Assembly: GCF_003340345.1 (NCBI RefSeq)
Contig: NZ_PPTQ01000019.1
Location: 1 to 52,376, forward strand
Direction: 5' to 3'
DNA length: 52,376 nt
Source: Paraeggerthella hongkongensis
GTDB lineage: Bacteria; Actinomycetota; Coriobacteriia; Coriobacteriales; Eggerthellaceae
Every line of letters begins with the position of its first letter. The first letter of the stretch is position 1. Shown one piece after another: positions 17,036 through 26,212 of the stretch. Made by a program: the position numbers and the translations under genes. Below the pieces are notes generated by a model. The model ran no database searches, was not told where the DNA came from, and saw nothing but the letters and a program-made list of their open reading frames with translations.

Positions 17036-18685
17036 CTACATCCACGCCCACTGGTCGACGTTGTTCACGAGCGACCATCCATGACCGTGCGGATGCGGCT
17101 TCTGTTCGGCCACTTTGAGGTTGTCCTTCGCGAAATACAAGTGGTCGATGTTGGCGAACCACACCCACGGAGCCTCGCCCTGCGGCGCGAAGCCTTCGCT
17201 GCCGTCCCATTGGGCTTTCTTCCAGAATTCGTAGGAGTCTTCGACGCGCGGCTGAGCAAGCGCTTCGTCCAGATAACGGTCGGTCGTAGCGCTCTGGTAG
17301 CAGGCGTAGTTCCCCGTGCCCTTGGAATAGAACAGGTTGTAGATCTCGGTGGGTGCGTTCGTGCCCCATCCCCACACCACGGGGTCGCTGAACTGATGCG
17401 GGTACAAATCGTCCCAGCTCACGCCCTTGACAGACACCTCGATGCCCAGCTCCTTCATCTGGTTGGCAAACTCTGACGCGATCGCCTGGCGCACCGTGTC
17501 GCTGGCCGAGTAGTACAGATCGAACGCCGCGCGCGTACCGTCCTTCGCGCGTATGCCGTCAGAACCGGCGGCCCAGCCGGCATCGTCGAGCAGCTTCTTG
17601 GCCTTGTCCCGATCGGTCGCGCACTTCATATCGGGCGACGACCACGGCATGCCGTCGCCGACGCTGTACGCCACCGTGCCGAAACCTCCGAGCACGGCAT
17701 CGATCATCTTGTCGCGGTCGACGCCGTAGTTGATGGCCCGACGCACGGCCAGATCGCTCGTGACCGCGTTGCCCACGGCGTACTCGCCCTTCTCGTCCTT
17801 CTTCGTGCCGCCCGGAGCCGTTACGGGAAGCGAGATGCCACGGGAGTCGACGGACTTGCAGTTCAGCAAATCGTAGCCGCTCGGCTGGTTCGCCGCGAAC
17901 GTCGCAGAGGTGTACGCCACGTCCACCTGGCCGGACTTGGCAGCGGCAAGCGACGCATCCTCTTCCATGAACACCGCCACCACGCGCTCCATGCGCGGAG
18001 CCTCCCCGTAGTAGTCGGGGTTCGCCTTGAGGATGACCTGCTGGCCCTTGTCCCACTGCTCCAGCATGTAGCGGCCGCTGCCAATGGGGTTGGATCCGTA
18101 CTCTTTACCGTACGCGTGCTCGGGCACGATGCCGACCACCGCCAGCGTGTACAGCAGCGCATTGAACGGCTTGGCCATGTTGATCACCACGGTGGTGTCA
18201 TCGGGCGCTTCGGCGGCCTTCACCATGGACAGGTCGCATTCCGACGCATCGGAGTTCAAGATGCCGTTGATGGTGAAGGCGACATCGGACGCCTTGAGCG
18301 GCATGCCGTCGGTGAATTTGATGTCGTCGCGAATCTTGAACGTCCACGTCATGCCATCCTGAGCGCATTCGTACGACGTGGCTACGTCGTTCACGAACTC
18401 CAGATCAGCGTTCGTGGTGATGAGCGTGGATTGGATCAGCGGCTCGTGCACATGCTCGCCGCAGCCCCAGGACACCAGCGGATCGAAGCCCGCCGCCGGC
18501 TCTGATCCCGTGGTCATGGACACCACCACCTGGTTTTTCGGCGCCGTTGCGCCGTCGGTGCCGGCTTCGGGCTTGGACGCCGCGTTGTTGTCGGATGCAC
18601 ACGAAGCAAGCAAGCCGCCCAGCGAAAGCGCGGCAACGCCAGCCGCCGATGCCTTCGCGAAATCCCTTCGGGTAATACCGTTCAT
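17036..18685 (-). CDS. Extracytoplasmic solute-binding lipoprotein, family 5 (NikA-like)
   Basis: A binding protein of 549 residues with an N-terminus combining a twin-arginine motif (RRDF, residues 6-9) and a lipobox ending in LASC with Cys at residue 29. The rest is a complete SBP_bac_5 fold (WTFKIRDDIKFTDGMPLKASDV, IGSGRYMLEQW, AVRRAINYGVDRDKMID). Family 5 proteins bind peptides, nickel or nickel chelates. NikR-like operators upstream and the His-rich ATPase favour nickel. The start follows GGGAGG. Export through Tat would let it fold before secretion. Confidence 0.88.
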   Translation of the reverse strand: MNGITRRDFAKASAAGVAALSLGGLLASCASDNNAASKPEAGTDGATAPKNQVVVSMTTGSEPAAGFDPLVSWGCGEHVHEPLIQSTLITTNADLEFVNDVATSYECAQDGMTWTFKIRDDIKFTDGMPLKASDVAFTINGILNSDASECDLSMVKAAEAPDDTTVVINMAKPFNALLYTLAVVGIVPEHAYGKEYGSNPIGSGRYMLEQWDKGQQVILKANPDYYGEAPRMERVVAVFMEEDASLAAAKSGQVDVAYTSATFAANQPSGYDLLNCKSVDSRGISLPVTAPGGTKKDEKGEYAVGNAVTSDLAVRRAINYGVDRDKMIDAVLGGFGTVAYSVGDGMPWSSPDMKCATDRDKAKKLLDDAGWAAGSDGIRAKDGTRAAFDLYYSASDTVRQAIASEFANQMKELGIEVSVKGVSWDDLYPHQFSDPVVWGWGTNAPTEIYNLFYSKGTGNYACYQSATTDRYLDEALAQPRVEDSYEFWKKAQWDGSEGFAPQGEAPWVWFANIDHLYFAKDNLKVAEQKPHPHGHGWSLVNNVDQWAWM

Positions 18686-18732
18686 GAAAACCTCCCATGC
18701 GAACAAAGCGCGTAGCTTCCCGCACACTTGCA

Positions 18733-18766
18733 GTGTTACGGTTTCTATTTGCGTAACACACTATAG
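18733..18766 (-). promoter_or_regulatory. NikR-like operator 1 abutting the -10 box of the importer operon
   Basis: GTGTTAC-N13-GTAACAC (18733-18759) is a perfect palindrome and matches the GTGTTAC-N13/14-GTAACAC NikR motif described for Geobacter and Desulfovibrio relatives. On the minus strand TATAGT (18760-18765) sits immediately upstream of it, so a bound repressor would cover the transcription start. About 50-75 bases ahead of the binding protein ATG. Confidence 0.85.
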
Positions 18767-18785
18767 CATGCAAAACGGGTACCGG

Positions 18786-18812
18786 GTGTTACGGACCTTC
18801 ATATCGTAACTT
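18786..18812 (-). promoter_or_regulatory. NikR-like operator 2, imperfect
   Basis: GTGTTAC-N13-GTAACTT has one perfect and one 5-of-7 half-site with the same 13-bp spacing as operator 1. The two centres are 53 bp apart, about five helical turns, so both sites face the same side of the DNA. It overlaps the -35 region. Confidence 0.7.
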
Positions 18813-18864
18813 CCTCGGTAGGCGCGCGCTTCCCGCCGCGAACGGCAAGGCGACCCGCAGGACC

Positions 18865-21105
<2,241 letters not shown>

Positions 21106-21139
21106 CTACCATGCGCGCCCGCAGCGAGCGCCGGCAACC

Positions 21140-21667
21140 TTACGCCATCATAGCCTTGCCAGCATTCCATCCGTAGAAGATCATCGACACGCCGCGCATC
21201 AGGACGAACACGGACAAGAACACGCTGAACGAAGCCGGCGAGAAGAAAAACGTCAAGCCGCACAGCACGCTCACCAGGCCGGAAAACGCCATCCAGCCCC
21301 ACAGGGGAACGCCGCTTTTGCGGATCTTGAACGCACCGACAACCTCGAACACGCCGAATGCCAGGAAAAACGCGCCCATGATCCACGGGATGACCGAGGC
21401 GAAGGCCAGCGGATGCAGCAAGAACATCAAACCGATCAAGATGTCCAGCACGGCATAGGCAATCACCCACCCCGACAAGTTCATGGCCTTATGGAACCTG
21501 ATGTAGCTGATGATGTCGAACACGCCGGACACGAGAAACGCCGCGCCCGCGATGGCCGTGATGGTTACAAGCGTCAAACCCGGCGCAAGCAGGAAAAAGA
21601 ACGCACATGCTATGAGCATGATACCTGCGACAACCAGGCCCCAATCATGCTTTTTCGTCGTATCCAT
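21140..21667 (-). CDS. DUF308 (HdeD-like) membrane protein
   Basis: A 175-residue integral membrane protein with six hydrophobic helices arranged as three similar pairs, the pattern of the DUF308/HdeD family. Recognisable family positions include FLVSGVFDIISYI, AYAVLDILIGLMFLLHP and WMAFSGLVSVLCGL. HdeD proteins are linked to acid stress in enterics, but the function in Actinobacteria is unknown. The ATG at 21667 was chosen because AAGGAGCCATCC precedes it. It follows nnrD by 48 bp and may be cotranscribed. Confidence 0.88.
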   Translation of the reverse strand: MDTTKKHDWGLVVAGIMLIACAFFFLLAPGLTLVTITAIAGAAFLVSGVFDIISYIRFHKAMNLSGWVIAYAVLDILIGLMFLLHPLAFASVIPWIMGAFFLAFGVFEVVGAFKIRKSGVPLWGWMAFSGLVSVLCGLTFFFSPASFSVFLSVFVLMRGVSMIFYGWNAGKAMMA

Positions 21668-21715
21668 GGATGGCTCCTTCACAAGCGTTCCGACGCCCCA
21701 ACGGCATCGCTCGAT

Positions 21716-22654
21716 TCATTGTAGCGCACTCGCATGCAGCGGAGTCGCTGTCAGAAGACCGTTTTCGCACTGTTGCGCGCCTGATTCGGCGAGCGACGCG
21801 ACAGCCTGCGGAATGGCCGCGACAACGTCCTGCGCAACAACGCACACCGACGTCAAACGTGCCTCGGCAATCCGGGCGGCGCGGGCATGCAGCGACGCGG
21901 CCAGCACGCTTGCGTCGAACGCGTCCAACCCCTGCGCCAGAAGCGCGCCCGCCATGCCTGCCAGCACATCGCCCGTTCCCGCTTTCGCCAAAGCAGGCGT
22001 GCCTTCGCGCATGCACGCCACCCGATCGCCGTCTGAAATATAGGTGATCGGGCCTTTCACCAAGGCGATCACGCCGTACGAAAGCGCGATCAAGCGCGCC
22101 AGCGCGCACGGATCGTCCGCGGGCAGGTCGAGCGGCGCGGCCAAGCGCGCGGCTTCTCCCGCATGCGGCGTGACCACGGTGGGAAGCCCCCGAACGAAGC
22201 GCCGCTTGAGCAGCCGGCGACCCTTCGCAGACGAAAGCGCGTCAAGCCCGCCGCCGTCCACCAGCACGGGCGCCTCCGCGTGCTTGAGCAGCAGATGAAC
22301 CAGACGCGTCGATTCCGCGTCCTGCACATCGAAGCCGCTGCCCACTGCGTACGCGCACGGCTTCCCCGGACGAGACGACGCCAAGGCTCCCGACTGCAAC
22401 GCCGCGCGCGAGCGCACGACAAGCGAGTAGCTAGCGGCGCGCACCAGGTTCGCAGCCGACTCGTCGGTGAACGTTTCGGTGTAACCGGCGCCCATGCGCT
22501 CGGACGCGCACGACGCCAAACATGCCGCACCGGGATAGCGCGCGCTTCCCACCACGGCCACCAGCTTGCCGCGCGAGTACTTGTTCGCGTCATCGGCCGG
22601 CAACGGGAGCAGCGCGGCCAGCTCTTCCAGGGTATAGGTACGCACATCGTCCAT
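21716..22654 (-). CDS. nnrD: ADP-dependent (S)-NAD(P)H-hydrate dehydratase
   Basis: A ribokinase-fold enzyme of 312 residues that repairs hydrated NAD(P)H. Visible motifs are KYSRGKLVAVVGSARYPGAA, the substrate-side VTPHAGEAARL, LVKGPITYISDG and the anion-hole/catalytic KAGTGDVLAGMAGALLAQG. There is no N-terminal epimerase (NnrE/YjeF_N) domain fused. The ATG at 22654 is preceded by AAAGGCGG; a second ATG nine codons upstream is possible. In related genomes such genes often follow acpS; here a palindromic repeat element and tandem arrays lie between them. Confidence 0.92.
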   Translation of the reverse strand: MDDVRTYTLEELAALLPLPADDANKYSRGKLVAVVGSARYPGAACLASCASERMGAGYTETFTDESAANLVRAASYSLVVRSRAALQSGALASSRPGKPCAYAVGSGFDVQDAESTRLVHLLLKHAEAPVLVDGGGLDALSSAKGRRLLKRRFVRGLPTVVTPHAGEAARLAAPLDLPADDPCALARLIALSYGVIALVKGPITYISDGDRVACMREGTPALAKAGTGDVLAGMAGALLAQGLDAFDASVLAASLHARAARIAEARLTSVCVVAQDVVAAIPQAVASLAESGAQQCENGLLTATPLHASALQ

Positions 22655-22689
22655 AGCGACCGCCTTTCCAAGACGTTTCATGCCGCCAG

Positions 22690-22892
22690 TATACTCCAAG
22701 CGGAAACGGCGTCCCGCACGAGCGCGCGCGAGCGACGCCCCATGCGTCCCCGCACGTGCCAGCGCGATCGACGCTCCTGCGCGCGAATGGCGCCCCATGC
22801 GCGTGCAACACCCCGCACGAGCAAGCGCGAGCGACGCCCCTGCGCACAAGTGGCGCTCCATGCCCGCGCGCACAAGCGCGAGCCGCGCCCCC
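22690..22892. repeat. Degenerate GC-rich tandem array left of element A
   Basis: Roughly 55-60-bp units built on GCACGAGC-x-AGCGCGAGCGACGCCCC and a GGCGC(C/T)CCATGC tail are repeated about three and a half times with many substitutions. The frames are open but low-complexity (Ala, Arg, Ser, Pro rich) and look like by-products of the repeat. The array ends exactly where element A begins. Confidence 0.6.
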
Positions 22893-23099
22893 GCGCACGA
22901 AAAACCGCCTTCGCTGGCAGGTTTTGACGGTTTGAGGTCGTTTGATCCGACCGGACGAACGCCCGCGAAGACGCAGCACAGCAGCCCAACGCTATGACCA
23001 GGGAAAATGAGAAACGCGGCGAACGCCAACGAAAGCGAGGTCCGATTCAACGACTTCTAAACGCAAAAACCTGCCAGCGAGGGCGGTTTTTCGTGCGCA
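22893..23099. repeat. Palindromic repeat element, copy A (207 bp)
   Basis: Bounded by near-identical terminal inverted repeats of about 48 bp that start GCGCACGAAAAACCGCC; about 42 of 48 positions match. The interior shares ATGACCAGG-AAAA-GA with copies B and C. No transposase is present. The element can fold into one long hairpin. It sits in the acpS-nnrD intergenic space. Confidence 0.85.
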
Positions 23100-23245
23100 G
23101 ATCGATCCCCGCAGCGCTCGTTGGGCGCAGATCGATCCCAGCGACGCTCGCTGGACCCAAGATCGACCTCGGCAGCGCTCGCTGGACGCGAAATCGAGTC
23201 CGACGGCGCTCGCGGCGCCCAACGTCGGCCGCCGCGCGCGAACCC
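23100..23245. repeat. Degenerate 30-bp tandem array right of element A
   Basis: About five units of 30-31 bp of the form GCGCAGATCGATCCC-x-GCAGCGCTCG(C/T)TGG, progressively degenerate to the right. The first unit begins with the terminal GCGC of element A. Confidence 0.65.
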
Positions 23246-23337
23246 GGTTGCCGCACATCTTCAAGCAAGGCCAGAAGCGCCCGGTCAAGCCGCATGCGAC
23301 CGCGCCCACGCCCGCATCCGCACCCCAAGCAGCCCGT

Positions 23338-23895
23338 CTACGAGGCGGGGTCGGCCTTCTTCGGCGCGTCCAGCTCGTCGAGCATGCTGCGCGCTTCCTT
23401 GAACTGCTTCGCCAGCTCTTCCATGGGGTTCACGCGCTCCTCTTGCGCGCGCACGGAATCCTCGGTGATGGCCATCGCGCAAGCTACCGCGTCGGTATGC
23501 GTGTAGGACAGCGATAACGGAAGCTCGCGAACGCCCTGCTCGCGCGCCACCTCCTTCGCACGACCCGACAGCACCACGTAGGGACGGCCCTTCGCGTTGC
23601 GCCGCACCTCGATGTCGCGCACGCCGATGCCCTGGGAGAACCCCGTGCCAAGCGCCTTCACCACGGCCTCCTTTGCCGCGAAGCGCGTGGCGTAATGCAC
23701 CTCGGGCGCAGCCGTCGCGTCGCAATAGGCGCGCTCGTCCTCAGAGAACACGCGCGTACGGAAGCTGGGAGTGCGCTGCAGGATCGTCCGCATTCGAGCG
23801 ATCTCCACAATGTCCATGCCCAAACCGACCGCGCCCTCCACGGCATCGAACATGCCGGCGGCATTGGATGAATCCACGCGTTTTCCCTGCTCCAC
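23338..23895 (-). CDS. acpS: Holo-[acyl-carrier-protein] synthase AcpS
   Basis: Transfers phosphopantetheine from CoA to acyl carrier protein. The magnesium-binding GLGMDIVEIARM and catalytic-site FAAKEAVVKALGTGF motifs are intact, followed by LSYTHTDAVACAMAI. With the GTG start chosen (preceded by AGGGAAGGGGAG) it has 185 residues; a second GTG at 23877 is possible. It is longer than the usual 120-130 residues because of about 45 polar, probably helical residues at the C-terminus. Starts just past the glmS stop, hence cotranscribed. Confidence 0.93.
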   Translation of the reverse strand: MEQGKRVDSSNAAGMFDAVEGAVGLGMDIVEIARMRTILQRTPSFRTRVFSEDERAYCDATAAPEVHYATRFAAKEAVVKALGTGFSQGIGVRDIEVRRNAKGRPYVVLSGRAKEVAREQGVRELPLSLSYTHTDAVACAMAITEDSVRAQEERVNPMEELAKQFKEARSMLDELDAPKKADPAS

Positions 23896-23908
23896 GAACT
23901 CCCCTTCC

Positions 23909-25738
23909 CTATTCAACGGTCACGCTCTTCGCCAAGTTGCGCGGCTGGTCCACATCGCATCCTCGCTCGACGGCGATGGCGCGCGCGAACAGCTGCAGCG
24001 GCACGCTTGCGGTGATGGCGGAAAACGCGTCGCGCACCTTCGGGATGTAGATGACATGATCGGCGTGCTGCTCGATCTCCTGGTCGCCCTCGGTGGCGAT
24101 GGCCACCACCATGGCCCCGCGCGCCTTGCTTTCCTGCAAGTTGGAGACCAGCTTGTCGTAGACCGGGCTTTTCGTGGCCACGGCGATAACGGGAAAGCCC
24201 TCGTCGAGAAGCGCGATGGGGCCGTGTTTCATCTCGCCCGCCGGATACGCCTCGGCGTGCAGGTAGCTGATCTCCTTGAGCTTGAGCGCGCCTTCGTAGC
24301 TGATGGCGGCGCCCATGCCGCGCCCCACGAACAGCGCGCTGGCCGCGTCCTTGCACGCGCGCGCCGCCTCGTCGATGGCGGACGTGTCGGCCAGGATGCG
24401 CTCGACCTGATCGGCGGTGTCGGCCAGCTCGCGGAACAGAAGGCGCACTTGGTTCATCTTGAGCTTGCCCTTCACCTGGGCCAACAGCATTGCCAGAAGC
24501 GTCAGCGACACCACCTGCCCCAAGAAGGACTTCGTGGACGCCACCGCGATCTCCTTGTTCGCCTTCGTGTAGATCACGCCGTCGCTTTCGCGGGCAACGG
24601 GCGAACCCACCACGTTGGTAATGCCGAACACGCGCGCGCCCTTCACGCGGGCGTCGCGAATGGCGGCCAGCGTGTCGGCCGTCTCGCCCGACTGCGACAC
24701 GGCAACCACCAGCGTAGTCGGCGTGATGATAGGGTTGCGATAGCGGAACTCGCTGGCAACCTCGACCTCCGTCGGGATGCGCGCCCATCCCTCGATCAGG
24801 TTCTTCGCGATCAGCCCGGCATGGTACGACGTGCCGCACGCAATGACGTACACGCGGTCGATCAAGTTGAGCTCTTCAACGGACAGATCAAGCTCGTCGA
24901 TAGCCAGTGCGCCGTTGACCAGGCGGCCCGCCAACGTGTCGCGGATGACGCGCGGCTGCTCGTGGATTTCCTTGAGCATGAAGTCGGGATAGCCGCCCTT
25001 TTCCGCCACGTCGACGTCCCAGTCCACATGCGTGATCTCAGGCTGGAATCGCTCGCCGCGAACGTTGAAGAACTCGGAGGATTCCGGCGTCAGCTTGGCG
25101 ATGTCGCCGTCCGAAAGCACCGCCACGTCGCGCGTCGCGTCGATCACGGCGATGATGTCGCTGGCCACGTACGCACCGTCGTCGGCAAGCCCCACCACCA
25201 GCGGCGAGTCCTTGCGCGACACCACGAGCGTTCCCGGCTCGTCGGAGCTGACCACCGCGATAGCGTACGCGCCGATCAGGCGCTCTGCAGCCTCGCGCAC
25301 GGCCTGCATGAGGTCGTGGCTTTCGCGATACGCCTCCTCCACTAAATGCGGAATGACCTCGGTATCGGTCTGACTGGTGAAAACGTGGCCCAACCCCTCC
25401 AGCTCTTCACGCAACTCGGCGAAGTTCTCGATAATGCCGTTGTGCACCACCGCGATGCGACCATTGCACGACGTGTGCGGATGCGCGTTCGCTTCGCTCG
25501 GACGTCCGTGCGTAGCCCAACGCGTGTGCCCGATACCGCAGGTGCCGGTGAAATCGAAATGCCCGAGCGTGTGGGCCAAACTGCTTACCTTGCCCTTGCG
25601 ATGAACGACTTCGAGCTTGCCGTCCTGCTCGATGGCCACGCCGGCCGAATCGTAGCCGCGGTACTCGAGCCGCGAAAGCCCCTCGATGAGAATGTCCTGA
25701 ACGGGACGACGCCCCGTATATCCAACGATTCCGCACAT
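23909..25738 (-). CDS. glmS: Glutamine-fructose-6-phosphate aminotransferase (isomerizing)
   Basis: Makes glucosamine-6-phosphate for peptidoglycan. The 609-residue enzyme starts MCGIVGYTG, with the Ntn glutaminase Cys2 exposed after Met removal. The glutaminase half continues with RWATHGRPSEANAHPH. Two SIS sugar-isomerase domains follow (ACGTSYHAGLIAKNLIE, SQSGETADTLAAIRDA) and the C-terminus ends KSVTVE as expected. A -10-like TACAAT lies at 25827-25832. No glmS ribozyme was recognised in the leader. Confidence 0.97.
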   Translation of the reverse strand: MCGIVGYTGRRPVQDILIEGLSRLEYRGYDSAGVAIEQDGKLEVVHRKGKVSSLAHTLGHFDFTGTCGIGHTRWATHGRPSEANAHPHTSCNGRIAVVHNGIIENFAELREELEGLGHVFTSQTDTEVIPHLVEEAYRESHDLMQAVREAAERLIGAYAIAVVSSDEPGTLVVSRKDSPLVVGLADDGAYVASDIIAVIDATRDVAVLSDGDIAKLTPESSEFFNVRGERFQPEITHVDWDVDVAEKGGYPDFMLKEIHEQPRVIRDTLAGRLVNGALAIDELDLSVEELNLIDRVYVIACGTSYHAGLIAKNLIEGWARIPTEVEVASEFRYRNPIITPTTLVVAVSQSGETADTLAAIRDARVKGARVFGITNVVGSPVARESDGVIYTKANKEIAVASTKSFLGQVVSLTLLAMLLAQVKGKLKMNQVRLLFRELADTADQVERILADTSAIDEAARACKDAASALFVGRGMGAAISYEGALKLKEISYLHAEAYPAGEMKHGPIALLDEGFPVIAVATKSPVYDKLVSNLQESKARGAMVVAIATEGDQEIEQHADHVIYIPKVRDAFSAITASVPLQLFARAIAVERGCDVDQPRNLAKSVTVE

Positions 25739-26212
25739 GACGATGCTCCTAACGCACGCGGGTCATTCGGAAAACGCCGCGCGATCGGGATTCGAGCGCG
25801 GCTCGAAGACGTTTTTGACGTGCGCTATTGTAATTCAAGGGGTCGGCCCAAAGCTGCGAGCGTCCGGCGTTGTTGCGAATTTGCTCAATAAACGCATCTT
25901 TCCCGAAGCGCGCGACACGTCTCCACCGCCGCTTCGCGCGTTCCGTCCGGCCGCTTTGCAACGTCGTTTCACCTGATGAGAAGCGCGCGCTTGATCCGCG
26001 CTAGAATTCTGCTAGAACGGCGGAAGGATTAGGGCGGGAACGCGCTGGATCCGCGCAGGCCCCGCGCAAGAACCGTGCTGCATGCGCGCTGGAGGCAGCG
26101 CACAACCGCGTGGTTTTTCGCTAGACGCACGTCATGATCCTGCTAGAACGCCTCGCTATGATGGAGCCACGGCATCGCGCTGGTGCCGCCATCGGCGAGA
26201 AAGGGAACGGCC
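25739..26212. other. Non-coding divergent region between glmS and the surface protein
   Basis: No gene is supported in these 474 bases. The glmS side holds a likely -10 box (25827-25832, minus). The right side is built from loosely repeated pieces: CTGCTAGAACG occurs twice (about 26012 and 26140) and GATCC-x-GC-x-TAGA variants recur. TATGAT at 26157-26162 could be the -10 of the surface protein, without a clear -35. Confidence 0.5.

Noticed and set aside
13506-18685. Simple oligopeptide importer
   Set aside because: The family alone allows this, but the two NikR-like operators and the His-rich ATPase make nickel more likely. Peptide uptake is kept only as an alternative.
22690-23245. Tandem units considered as a CRISPR array
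   Set aside because: Unit lengths and spacing are irregular, repeats are not conserved while spacers vary, and there are no cas genes. They are degenerate tandem repeats.
25739-25840. glmS ribozyme in the glmS leader
   Set aside because: The leader is about 80 bases and lacks the ribozyme core; the ribozyme is mainly found in Firmicutes.
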